Of a DNA stretch of 64,000 nt, positions 35,043 through 43,355 are shown piece by piece. The DNA comes from Alcanivorax nanhaiticus (GTDB lineage: Bacteria > Pseudomonadota > Gammaproteobacteria > Pseudomonadales > Alcanivoracaceae): positions 1 through 64,000 of the forward strand of contig NZ_ARXV01000019.1 of assembly GCF_000756665.1 (NCBI RefSeq), in the 5' to 3' direction. Each line of letters opens with the position of its first letter. Positions within the stretch are counted from its first letter, which is position 1. Made by a program: the position numbers and the translations under genes. The notes under the pieces are model-generated. The model saw only the letters and a program-made list of their open reading frames with translations. It was not told the origin of the DNA and ran no database searches.

Positions 35043-36311
35043 TTACCAGCGCCGCTCAAGGCGCTTGCGCAGGAACACCGCCAACGTATTCATGGCGATC
35101 AGGAAAGTCAGCAGCACCATGATGGCGGCAGAAGTCAGTGCCACGAAGGACTGCTCAGGGCTGTCTGCCCAAAGGTAAATCTGTACCGGCAACACCGTGG
35201 AGGGATCCAGCGGGCCGCCGGGCACATCCACGATAAACGCCACCATGCCGATCATCAGCAGCGGTGCGGTTTCGCCCAGCGCCTGGGCCATTCCGATGAT
35301 GGCACCGGTCAACATGCCAGGCAGAGCCAACGGCAGCACATGGTGCAACACCACCTGCATATTGGAAGCCCCCAGCCCCATGGCTGCCTGCCGAATGCTT
35401 GGCGGCACTGCCTTGATCGCTGCGCGACTGGAAATAATGATCGTTGGCAAGGTCATCAGGGTGAGAACAACACCGCCCACCAGGGGCACCGAGCGAGGCA
35501 TGCCAAACAGGCCGATAATCACCGCCAGACCCAGCAGACCAAAAATGATCGAGGGCACCGCGGCCAGGTTGTTGATGTTCACTTCAATGAAATCGGTGAA
35601 CTTGTTTTTCGGTGCAAACTCTTCCAGATAAATGGCCGCTGCCACCCCGATGGGAAAGCTCAGCAGCAGGGTCACGATCATGGTAAACAGCGACCCCATC
35701 ACCGCCCCCCAGATACCCGCCAGCTCCGGCTCACGGGAATCACCGTGGGTAAACAGGGATTTGTTCCACTGCAATTCCAGCTTGCCTTCCGCTTCAAAGG
35801 TTTCGATCCAGGTTTTCTGGTTTTCACTGAGGCGGGACTCAAGACGATCATCACTACCGGCTTTGACGAACACATCCACATCATCATCTGCCAGCAGCCA
35901 CAGGGTCACCGTCTTGCCCAGCAGCTTGCGATCCTCCATCAGCATATCGCGCAGTTCATAGCCTGCACCGGTACTCACCAACCCGTACAGCTCACGCTTC
36001 TCCTGACGACCTTCTATGCCAGGAAACTTTGCACGCAGCGCATCGCGGATCAAACCATCGTAGTTGGCAAAATTCAGCTCTTCATCATCATTGATATCCA
36101 TGATGTCGAGCGTATCCCGGTCAAACGTGATCTCCATCTGCACATAGCTTTCGAAGAACGCACTGTGACCCTTGCCGATGATGTCGGTGAACAATAACAC
36201 CAGCGCCAGCAGACCAAAGCCAATGGCAGCAATGCCGTAGGCCTTGAACATCTTTTCTGCGCGATAACGCTTGGCTAGCGACTTGCGAACCTGTTCGGTA
36301 GTTTTACTCAT
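35043..36311 (-). CDS. pstA: Phosphate ABC transporter permease PstA
   Basis: This 422-aa inner-membrane permease is longer than the enteric PstA. After the first helix (about 25-45) there is a periplasmic insertion of about 150 residues before the five-helix permease core (from about 195), a layout also seen in pseudomonads. The EAA-type loop is SIRQAAMGLGASNMQVVLHHVLPLALPG. It lies 10 bp after pstC. Confidence 0.92.
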   Translation of the reverse strand: MSKTTEQVRKSLAKRYRAEKMFKAYGIAAIGFGLLALVLLFTDIIGKGHSAFFESYVQMEITFDRDTLDIMDINDDEELNFANYDGLIRDALRAKFPGIEGRQEKRELYGLVSTGAGYELRDMLMEDRKLLGKTVTLWLLADDDVDVFVKAGSDDRLESRLSENQKTWIETFEAEGKLELQWNKSLFTHGDSREPELAGIWGAVMGSLFTMIVTLLLSFPIGVAAAIYLEEFAPKNKFTDFIEVNINNLAAVPSIIFGLLGLAVIIGLFGMPRSVPLVGGVVLTLMTLPTIIISSRAAIKAVPPSIRQAAMGLGASNMQVVLHHVLPLALPGMLTGAIIGMAQALGETAPLLMIGMVAFIVDVPGGPLDPSTVLPVQIYLWADSPEQSFVALTSAAIMVLLTFLIAMNTLAVFLRKRLERRW

Positions 36312-36321
36312 CTCAGATCCC

Positions 36322-37710
36322 CTAGTCGTACTGCTCGCGGTATTTCTTCACAATGTGAAGCGCCACCACGTTCAGCAAAAGAGTGGTAATAAACAGCATC
36401 AGCCCAAGGGCGAACGCGGCCAGGGTCTTGGCACTGTCGAACTCCTGGTCACCGGTGAGCAGGGTCACGATCTGCACCGTCACGGTAGTCACTGCTTCCA
36501 GCGGGTTAACCGTGAGGTTGGCAGCAAGCCCCGCCGCCATCACCACAATCATGGTTTCTCCGATGGCACGGGATGCAGCCAACAGAATGCCGCCCATGAT
36601 GCCCGGCAGAGCTGCCGGAAAAATGACTTTCTTGATGGTTTCGGAACGGGTTGCTCCCAAACCCAGCGAAGCATCACGCAACGCCTGTGGTACCGCGGTG
36701 ATCACATCATCAGCAAGAGACGACACGAAAGGAATGATCATCACCCCCATGACCAAACCCGCCGCCAGGGCAGATTCTGACGCCACATCCAGACCAATGG
36801 ACTCACCGAGCTGGCGAATCACCGGTGCCACCGTCAACGCCGCAAAGAACCCGTAGACCACGGTGGGGACACCCGCCAGCACTTCCAGCGCCGGCTTGGC
36901 AAAGGCACGCACTTTCGGCGGAGCATATTCAGCAAGATAGATAGCCGACATCAGCCCCACCGGCACGGCAACCAGCAAGGCAATGGCGGAAATCAGCAAG
37001 GTACCGAGAAACAGTGGAATAGCACCAAAGGCCCCTTCAGAAGCGACCTGATCAGCGCGCAGCGCAGTCTGCGGACTCCACTGCAAACCGAACAAAAACT
37101 CACTGGCAGGCACCTTGCCAAAGAAACGCACGGATTCAAACATCACCGACATGAGAATGCCCACAGTGGTCAGAATCGCGATGGTGGCACTGAGCATGAA
37201 CAGGGTTTGCAGCACTTTTTCTACCTGCTGACGGGCGCGCATTTGCGGAGAAATTTTTACCCAACCCCAGGCCGTGCCCAACATGGCCACCACAATAACC
37301 ACCACCGCCAACGCCATACTGTTGAGCGAGCGCAGGTTATTCAGTTTTTCCGCTGCGGCGGCCACGGCGGTAGAGACTTCATCCGCCGCAATCGCACCAT
37401 TGGCCACGTTGCCAATCTGGTTCAACAATAGATTGGCTGACGAGGCATCTGCCGGCAGCACCTCCGCCGGCAAGCTGCCCATCACCATGATCCGGATCAG
37501 GGTGTCATCAAAAATCAGCCACGCCCCCAGTACCGCCAGCGCCGGAATGGCACACCAGATAGCGGTGCGCATGGCGTAGTAGAACGGCAAGGAATGCAGA
37601 TGGCGAATGCCACCCAACGGCCGCGCCAGGGTAAAGGATCGCCGGTGCCCCAGGTAGTAGGCCCCCGCGATCATCACCACCAGCAGCAACAGTAGATTAC
37701 CGGTTTCCAT
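36322..37710 (-). CDS. pstC: Phosphate ABC transporter permease PstC
   Basis: This 462-aa inner-membrane permease has extra helices at the N-terminus (3-20 and 55-70) and a periplasmic stretch before the core permease domain from about 225. The coupling loop ALRDASLGLGATRSETIKKVIFPAALPG is present. It pairs with PstA. It is separated from pstS by 524 bp holding a terminator and a foldback element, so it is likely expressed far below pstS or from a second promoter. Confidence 0.92.
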   Translation of the reverse strand: METGNLLLLLVVMIAGAYYLGHRRSFTLARPLGGIRHLHSLPFYYAMRTAIWCAIPALAVLGAWLIFDDTLIRIMVMGSLPAEVLPADASSANLLLNQIGNVANGAIAADEVSTAVAAAAEKLNNLRSLNSMALAVVVIVVAMLGTAWGWVKISPQMRARQQVEKVLQTLFMLSATIAILTTVGILMSVMFESVRFFGKVPASEFLFGLQWSPQTALRADQVASEGAFGAIPLFLGTLLISAIALLVAVPVGLMSAIYLAEYAPPKVRAFAKPALEVLAGVPTVVYGFFAALTVAPVIRQLGESIGLDVASESALAAGLVMGVMIIPFVSSLADDVITAVPQALRDASLGLGATRSETIKKVIFPAALPGIMGGILLAASRAIGETMIVVMAAGLAANLTVNPLEAVTTVTVQIVTLLTGDQEFDSAKTLAAFALGLMLFITTLLLNVVALHIVKKYREQYD

Positions 37711-37803
37711 GGTGTTCTCCGTTTAGGTTTTTTCTCCAATAAACGTAACGTGTGTGGCGTACCGTTTATTGCAAAAAAAATGTCACAAATTCAAACGCTG
37801 GTT

Positions 37804-37835
37804 AAAAAGCCCGACGATGAAACCATCGTCGGGCT
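37804..37835 (-). terminator. Intrinsic terminator between pstS and pstC
   Basis: The 12-bp perfect stem AGCCCGACGATG/CATCGTCGGGCT (37808-37819 with 37824-37835) has a 4-nt loop. The A-run at 37804-37808 reads as TTTTT after the stem on the minus strand, the direction of pst transcription. Confidence 0.88.
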
Positions 37836-37836
37836 A

Positions 37837-38195
37837 GGGGGCCTCTGACCAACCCCTTGCATACTCAGCGTGGCCAGAAACGTGCAGCTGTTGTGTCTTG
37901 CCTCGACGGTCAGGGTGGCTCCCTTTCCTAGAGGCAAGGCGCAGCAGATGTGCAGAAACGTGCAGCTGTTGTGTCTTGCCTCGACGGTCAGGGTGGCTCC
38001 CTTTCCTAGAGGCAAGGCGCAGCAGATGTGCGTTTCTGGCCGCGCCCTCCGGGGCCTCAAGGCTGATCCGCACTCGTTGTTGCAATTCCTTGATGGGTGG
38101 ACACACACCTTCGTAATTGCGCCCCTCTTTACCTTTGCCGAGGGGGCGAACCAGCCTTGAGGCCTGAGCATGCAAGGGGTTGATCAGAGGCCCCC
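37837..38195. mobile_element. Foldback (MITE-like) element within the pst operon
   Basis: The 32-bp terminal inverted repeats (37837-37868 and 38164-38195) start GGGGGCCTCTGA and differ at two positions. Nested inside are GGCCAGAAACG/CGTTTCTGGCC (37873-37883, 38031-38041) and GGCCTCAAGGCTG/CAGCCTTGAGGCC (38053-38065, 38152-38164). Between the first pair lies a perfect 78-bp tandem duplication. There is no plausible protein. It could be a non-autonomous transposable element or a structured RNA. Confidence 0.75.
37875..38030. repeat. Perfect 78-bp tandem duplication
   Basis: Copy 1 is 37875-37952 and copy 2 is 37953-38030, identical by eye. Each copy holds its own inverted pair TTGCCTC/GAGGCAA, so each can fold as a hairpin. 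Identity implies a recent duplication. Confidence 0.9.
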
Positions 38196-38234
38196 AAAGC
38201 ATCCTTGCTTTTTCTTCTCTTCCAGATTCAGCGT

Positions 38235-39302
38235 TTAGTGCAGATCTTCTTCGCCGGTCATGGACTTCAGGCTGCGGGCCTGGGCCATCATGTCCTTGCG
38301 CAGGTCATCACCCAGCGGGATCATGCCTTTCTCAGCCAGGTAACCTTCCGGGCCCCAGGCTTTCTCGCTGGAGAACTCTTTCACGTAACCTTTGATGCCG
38401 GGAACCACACCCACGTGCGCTTTCTTCACGTAGAAGTACAGGGAGCGGGAAACCGGGTAGTCGCCGGCAGCAATGCTATCAAAGGTCGGAGCAACACCAC
38501 CTACGTTGGCACCCTGTACCTTGCCACGGTTCTGATCCAGGAAGGAGAAACCGAACACACCGAAGGCTTCCGGGTTCTTCTCCAGTTTCTGAACGATCAG
38601 GTTATCGTTCTCACCCGCTTCTACGTACGCGCCGTCTTCACGGATGCTGCGGCAGATAGCCTTGTACTTGGACTTGTCTTCACTCTTGATGGCCTTCAGC
38701 CACGGGAAGGTCTTACAACCACCTTCGATCGCCAGCTCGTTGAAAGCATCACGGGTACCGGAAGTGGGCGGTGGACCGAGAACCTCGATCTTGGTGTTCG
38801 GCAGGGCCGGGTTCACTTCTTTCCAGGTTTTGTAGGGGTTGGCTACCAGCTTCTCACCGCCCTTCGGATCCGGAACTTCCTTGGCCAGCGCCAGGAACAG
38901 ATCACGCAGGGTAACATCCATGTGCTTACCCTTGGCAGAGTTGGCGAACACGATGCCGTCATAACCGATCACAACTTCGGTGATGTCCTTGACGCCATTT
39001 TCCTGACACTGCACGAACTCAGACTTCTTCATGCGACGGGAAGCGTTAGTGATGTCCGGGTGTTGAGTACCAACGCCGGCGCAGAACAGCTTCATGCCGC
39101 CGCCGGAACCGGTGGATTCGATTTTCGGAGTCGGGTTCTTGGAACCACGACCAAAACGCTCAGCTACGGTAGTAGCGAACGGGTACACCGTGGAGGAGCC
39201 CACGATGGAGATGTAATCACGGGTTTCAGCAGTGGCCGGAGCGCTGGCAAAGGCCAGAGCGGCGGCGGCGCCAGCAAGGGTAGCTTTGATCTTGAAGTTC
39301 AC
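38235..39302 (-). CDS. pstS: Phosphate-binding protein PstS
   Basis: This 355-aa periplasmic solute-binding protein has signal peptide 1-25 (ending APATA). Phosphate-site motifs are VGSSTVYPF, ESTGSGGGMK and TSGTRDAFNE. It delivers phosphate to PstCAB. It is the first gene of the operon, with a Pho-box-like site upstream and a terminator-bearing gap downstream. Confidence 0.95.
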   Translation of the reverse strand: MNFKIKATLAGAAAALAFASAPATAETRDYISIVGSSTVYPFATTVAERFGRGSKNPTPKIESTGSGGGMKLFCAGVGTQHPDITNASRRMKKSEFVQCQENGVKDITEVVIGYDGIVFANSAKGKHMDVTLRDLFLALAKEVPDPKGGEKLVANPYKTWKEVNPALPNTKIEVLGPPPTSGTRDAFNELAIEGGCKTFPWLKAIKSEDKSKYKAICRSIREDGAYVEAGENDNLIVQKLEKNPEAFGVFGFSFLDQNRGKVQGANVGGVAPTFDSIAAGDYPVSRSLYFYVKKAHVGVVPGIKGYVKEFSSEKAWGPEGYLAEKGMIPLGDDLRKDMMAQARSLKSMTGEEDLH

Positions 39303-39418
39303 AATAAGTCTCCAGGTTACACATGGTACCGGCGATGTTGATTATTGGATCCACCCCGGTTTGTTCTAACTGTTGCAAGCCAGTTCATGTTCAGCACGAC
39401 GCATCCTAGAGAGGCTTT

Positions 39419-39436
39419 GTGACAGCCACATTACAA
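39419..39436 (-). promoter_or_regulatory. Candidate Pho box upstream of pstS
   Basis: On the minus strand the site reads TTGTAAT-GTGG-CTGTCAC, close to the PhoB consensus of two CTGTCAT-like 7-mers spaced by four bases. It lies about 117 bp upstream of the pstS start. One half-site is weak. Confidence 0.6.
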
Positions 39437-39565
39437 AAAGACGCCATTTTGGCTTTTTTCTGCCCCCTGTGCTGACCGGGTTCACAGGCTGAAATCCGGC
39501 TACAAGCCCCGTATAATGCGCCCTTTCGCAGATTAACCGGCACCAGGAAGGGTGCCTGGAACACT

Positions 39566-40111
39566 ATGACAACAACATTATTTCGCTGCCAGCGCTGGCT
39601 GACCGGCTTCACCACACGGATCGGACAGGCATCAGCCTGGCTCGCTCTGCTGCTGGTACTGGGGATGGTACTGGTGGTCGCACTGCGCTACGGCTTCGGC
39701 ATTGGCAACATTGCCCTGCAGGAATCCCTTACCTATCTGCATGGCAGCCTGTTCATGCTCGCCATCGCCTACACCCTGGCCGAAGACGAACATGTGCGGG
39801 TGGACGTGCTCTATCAGCGCTTTTCACCACGCACCAGGGCGTGGGTCAACCTGCTCGGCACCCTGTTCCTGCTGTTGCCCCTGTGCGCCGCGCTTTTCTG
39901 GTTGTCGCTGGATTATGTGCTGAGCAGCTGGCGAGAGCAGGAAGGCTCCGCCAATGGTGGCCTGCCCTTTGTCTATCTGCTCAAGTCCCTGCTGCTGATC
40001 CTGCCGGCCTTACTCAGCGTCCAGGCCCTGAGTGAGACACTACGGCAGATACTGGTACTGCTGGGACACCCGGTTGACGCCCCCACCGAACATCCGGAGG
40101 ACCACCTGTGA
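39566..40111 (+). CDS. dctQ: TRAP transporter small permease (DctQ-type)
   Basis: This 181-aa inner-membrane protein has four hydrophobic helices (about 23-43, 55-72, 95-117, 137-157), as for DctQ. ALQESLTYLHGSLFMLAIAYTLAEDEHVRVD is the family signature. It forms a complex with the large permease, whose start overlaps its stop by 4 bp. Confidence 0.92.
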   Translation: MTTTLFRCQRWLTGFTTRIGQASAWLALLLVLGMVLVVALRYGFGIGNIALQESLTYLHGSLFMLAIAYTLAEDEHVRVDVLYQRFSPRTRAWVNLLGTLFLLLPLCAALFWLSLDYVLSSWREQEGSANGGLPFVYLLKSLLLILPALLSVQALSETLRQILVLLGHPVDAPTEHPEDHL

Positions 40112-41481
40112 TCGAGTGGATTCCTCTGCTGATGTTCGTAGTGGTCTGCCTGGTGCTACTCAGCGGCTATCCGGTTGCCTTCGCGCTGGGTGGCACCGCG
40201 CTACTGTTTGCCGCTGGCGGCATGGCGCTGGGGGCGTTCAACCCTGCAGACCTGACGTTCGTACCTAACCGCCTGTTCGGCATCATCGAGAACACCACCC
40301 TGATGGCCGTGCCCCTGTTTGTGTTTATGGGGGTGATGCTGGAGAAATCCCGAGTGGCAGAGAATCTGCTCTCCAGCATGGGCCGCCTGTTCGGCCCGTT
40401 ACCCGGCGGCATGGGCATTGCGATTATTCTGGTGGGCGCCTTACTGGCCGCCAGCACCGGCATTGTCGGTGCCACAGTTGTCACCATGGGGCTGTTATCG
40501 CTCCCCACCATGCTCAAGCAGGGCTACCAGCCACAGCTTTCTACCGGCCTGATCTGTGCCACCGGTACTCTGGGCCAGATTATCCCGCCCTCCATTGCCC
40601 TGGTGCTGTTGGGAGATGTACTGGGCAACGCCTATCAGGAAGCCCAGCTCAAACAGGGGCTGTGGTCGCTGGATACGGTATCCGTCGGTGATCTGTTCGT
40701 GGGCGCACTCATTCCGGGCATGTTGCTGGTGGGGCTCTATCTGCTTTACGTCCTCATCGTGAGCCTGTGGAAACCCCATCTGGCACCGGCCATGCCCCGA
40801 GACGAGCACGCAGCCTCTGACTGGGGATCAATCCTCAAAGGATTGCTTCCCCCACTGCTGCTGATTGCCGCCGTGCTGGGCTCCATCCTCACAGGCAAAG
40901 CCACCCCCACTGAGGCCGCCGGGGTGGGCGCATTTGGCGCCCTGCTGCTGGCCGCCGGCCATCGACAGTGCAATCTGGCCATTCTCCGTGAAGTGGTACG
41001 AGCCACCAGCCGGGTGACCGCCATGGTCTTCATGATCCTCATTGGCGCCAGCCTGTTTTCTCTGGTATTCCGGGGTTTTGGCGGCGAAGAAGCGGTTCAC
41101 CACCTGTTTGACGCCATGCCCGGCGGCGTCATCGGCGCGACCCTGATGGTGATGCTGCTGATTTTTCTGCTCGGCTTTATCCTCGACTTTATCGAGATCA
41201 CCTTCGTCGTCGTGCCGATTGTCGGACCGGTGCTGCTCGCCATGGGGCTCGACCCGGTATGGTTGGGAGTAATGCTGGCCTTGAACTTGCAAACCTCGTT
41301 TTTGACCCCACCCTTCGGGTTCGCACTGTTCTATCTGCGTGGCGTGGCGCCAGCAGAGGTCCGTACCGCGCAAATTTATCAGGGCGTGGTACCGTTTATC
41401 GTTATACAGCTGGTGATGCTGGGTATACTGGCCCTGTTCCCGGCCCTGGCCACCTGGCTGCCTGACACCCTATATGGATAA
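40108..41481 (+). CDS. dctM: TRAP transporter large permease (DctM-type)
   Basis: This 457-aa protein has 11-13 helices and is the ion-coupled transport subunit. Typical stretches are GATVVTMGLLSLPTMLKQGY, ATGTLGQIIPPSI and NLQTSFLTPPFGFALFYLRG. It is likely driven by a Na+ gradient, fitting a marine lifestyle (inference). It overlaps the downstream thioesterase by 8 bp. Confidence 0.93.
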   Translation: MIEWIPLLMFVVVCLVLLSGYPVAFALGGTALLFAAGGMALGAFNPADLTFVPNRLFGIIENTTLMAVPLFVFMGVMLEKSRVAENLLSSMGRLFGPLPGGMGIAIILVGALLAASTGIVGATVVTMGLLSLPTMLKQGYQPQLSTGLICATGTLGQIIPPSIALVLLGDVLGNAYQEAQLKQGLWSLDTVSVGDLFVGALIPGMLLVGLYLLYVLIVSLWKPHLAPAMPRDEHAASDWGSILKGLLPPLLLIAAVLGSILTGKATPTEAAGVGAFGALLLAAGHRQCNLAILREVVRATSRVTAMVFMILIGASLFSLVFRGFGGEEAVHHLFDAMPGGVIGATLMVMLLIFLLGFILDFIEITFVVVPIVGPVLLAMGLDPVWLGVMLALNLQTSFLTPPFGFALFYLRGVAPAEVRTAQIYQGVVPFIVIQLVMLGILALFPALATWLPDTLYG

Positions 41482-41881
41482 CAAAATGACTGATCATACC
41501 GACGACACCCCGCAACCTATCGGCACGCTGGCCATTCAGACCATCGCCATGCCCCAGGACTCCAACTGGAACGGCGATATCTTCGGTGGCTGGCTGGTGT
41601 CACAGATGGATCTGGCCGGTGCCGTCACCGCCCGCAAGAAAGCCCGTGGCCGCGTCGCCACAGTGGCGATTGATTCCATGGCCTTCCTGCGTCCAGTACC
41701 GATCGGTGCTGTGGTGAGCTGCTACACCCAGCTGCAGGACATCGGCCGCAGCTCCATGCAGATTCTGGTGGAAGTGTGGATTCGCGAAGATACCGGCACC
41801 CTGTCCAAGGTGACAGAAGGGCACTTCACCTTTGTGGCCATCGATGACACCGGGCGCACACGCATCGTCCCGCAGGACTAG
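41474..41881 (+). CDS. yciA: YciA-type acyl-CoA thioesterase
   Basis: This 135-aa hot-dog-fold enzyme hydrolyses acyl-CoAs. NWNGDIFGGWLVSQMDLAGAV carries the catalytic Asp/Gly region, and VDSMAFLRPV-like sequence is present (AIDSMAFLRPVPIGAVV). It is coupled to dctM. An in-frame ATG at 41486 is an alternative start. It may deal with CoA esters made from the imported acid, or be a chance neighbour. Confidence 0.88.
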   Translation: MDNKMTDHTDDTPQPIGTLAIQTIAMPQDSNWNGDIFGGWLVSQMDLAGAVTARKKARGRVATVAIDSMAFLRPVPIGAVVSCYTQLQDIGRSSMQILVEVWIREDTGTLSKVTEGHFTFVAIDDTGRTRIVPQD

Positions 41882-41892
41882 CTTCTAAATCA

Positions 41893-41981
41893 GTTTCGAG
41901 TGTCGAGAAGCGAGTTTCGAAAATCTGAACACCGCCCCATCAAGACGGTGGTTTTCGCAACTCGAGACTCGTCACTCGCGT
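41893..41981. repeat. Heptad-arm element, TCG class
   Basis: Left: GTTTCGA, GTGTCGA, GAAGCGA, GTTTCGA (41893-41920). Right: TTCGCAA, CTCGAGA, CTCGTCA, CTCGCGT (41954-41981). The centre has CACCG...CGGTG. It separates convergent genes, starting 11 bp after the yciA stop. Confidence 0.8.
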
Positions 41982-42020
41982 CTGTAACCCTTACCAACCC
42001 TTACCTCGCCTGCGTAGCTA

Positions 42021-43160
42021 TCAGCCTTCCAGCTCGCTGCGGATATTCATGTAGGGCTGCTCGGCCACACCCATGGTCTGCACGGACTCATCGCGGAACT
42101 TGCGGTAGGAGTCGTACACCTTGCGGGCGTCCTTGTTGTCTGCCACCAGCGCTTCAACCACTTCATCACTGGCGTCTTTCAATGCCTTGAGCACATCGTC
42201 AGGCAAACGGCGCAGCTTGGTGCCATGTTTGTTCACCAGCTCGTTGAGTGCGGCGTTGTTGCGGGCGGTGTACTCGTCAAGCATGTCCTGGTTTTCGGAC
42301 TGGGCCGCATAGCGGATGATGGCCTGCAGATCCGCCGGCAGGCTGTCCCACACCTGCTTGTTGATAGTCAGCTCCAGGGTCGGACCTGGCTCCTGCCAGC
42401 CCGGGTAATAGTAGTACTCGGCCACCCGGTGCAGACCAAAAGTCAGATCGTTGTAGGGGCCAACCCAGTCGGCCGCGTCGATGGCACCGGTCTGCAGAGA
42501 AGTGAACACTTCCGAGCCCGGCAGCTGTACCGGGGTCGCGCCCACCTTGGCCAACACTTCGCCGGCCAGGCCAGGCATGCGCATCTTCAGACCTTTCATG
42601 TCTTCGATGCTGTTGATTTCCTTGTTGAACCAGCCCGCCATCTGGGTGCCCGTGTTACCGCAGGCAAACGGCTTGAGATTGAACTGGGCATAGAGCTCGT
42701 CCCACAGCTCCTGACCACCACCATGATGCAGCCAGCCGTTCATTTCCTGTGCCGTCAGCCCGAAAGGCACTGCGGTAAAGAACGGGGTAGCCGGGTGTTT
42801 GCCCTTCCAGTAATAGGCCGCACCGTGGCCCATTTCCGCACTGCCTTGACGCACTGCGTCGAACACTTCAAACGCCGGCACCAGCTCCTTGGCCCCGTAC
42901 ACCTTGATCTTGATCCGTCCGGCGGACATTTCTTCCACCCGCTTGGCGAAGCGGTTGGCACCGGCTCCCAAACCCGGGTAGTTCTTCGGCCAGGTGGTGA
43001 CCATCTTCCATTCGTAGGTTTGCGGCTGCGGTTTCTTCTTTTCTGTCTCAGCACCTGCAGCCTGCCCCTCAACCGGCGGACAGTCTTTCTGTTCACAGCC
43101 AGCCAGCGCCAGACCACCCAGCCCCAACCCCAGGGCAGAAACGAATTTACGACGGTCCAA
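42021..43160 (-). CDS. TRAP transporter substrate-binding protein (TakP-like)
   Basis: This 379-aa protein has a Tat-like N-terminus (MDRRKFVSALGLGLGG) and lipobox LAGC (C22), so it is probably a lipoprotein on the outer face of the inner membrane. The DctP fold shows KMVTTWPKNYPGLGAGANRFAKRVEEMS and GWFNKEINSIEDMKGLKMRMPGLAGEVL, typical of the 2-oxoacid/TakP subgroup. The gene is convergent with dctQM-yciA rather than in their operon, so expression can be tuned separately. Confidence 0.9.
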   Translation of the reverse strand: MDRRKFVSALGLGLGGLALAGCEQKDCPPVEGQAAGAETEKKKPQPQTYEWKMVTTWPKNYPGLGAGANRFAKRVEEMSAGRIKIKVYGAKELVPAFEVFDAVRQGSAEMGHGAAYYWKGKHPATPFFTAVPFGLTAQEMNGWLHHGGGQELWDELYAQFNLKPFACGNTGTQMAGWFNKEINSIEDMKGLKMRMPGLAGEVLAKVGATPVQLPGSEVFTSLQTGAIDAADWVGPYNDLTFGLHRVAEYYYYPGWQEPGPTLELTINKQVWDSLPADLQAIIRYAAQSENQDMLDEYTARNNAALNELVNKHGTKLRRLPDDVLKALKDASDEVVEALVADNKDARKVYDSYRKFRDESVQTMGVAEQPYMNIRSELEG

Positions 43161-43187
43161 GGTTCGTCCTCCAAATCATTGTTTTTT

Positions 43188-43352
43188 ACCACAAAGGTCA
43201 CAGAATTCACCGAGGAAAGCCCTTCCCTCTCTGACCCTTGTGGTTAATTCATTCACGTTATGCCTTGCCGGCGGCAGACACGTATTCATCACCCTGAAAG
43301 CCCAGAATTTGCACGACAACACTTTCTCCGTGAACTCTGTGACCTCTGTGGT
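43188..43352. repeat. Period-9 repeat element next to uvrD stop
   Basis: A hairpin has ACCACAAAGGTCA (43188-43200) with TGACCCTTGTGGT (43232-43244). A further inverted arm CTCCGTGAACTCTGTGACC...TGTGGT (about 43325-43352) pairs with the whole left arm. It ends 3 bp from the uvrD stop codon. It has the same words as 13582 and 33216. Confidence 0.7.
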
Positions 43353-43355
43353 AAA

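Noticed and set aside
37875..38030. Possible CRISPR array
   Set aside because: Only two copies, directly adjacent, with no spacer between them and no cas genes nearby.
37791..38171. Apparent repetitive small protein (HICCALPLGKGATL... twice)
   Set aside because: It is produced by translating the 78-bp tandem duplication. Other frames are equally open and the region is a foldback element.
38205..39341. 378-codon + strand frame opposite pstS
   Set aside because: pstS motifs are unambiguous on the minus strand; this is an antisense shadow.
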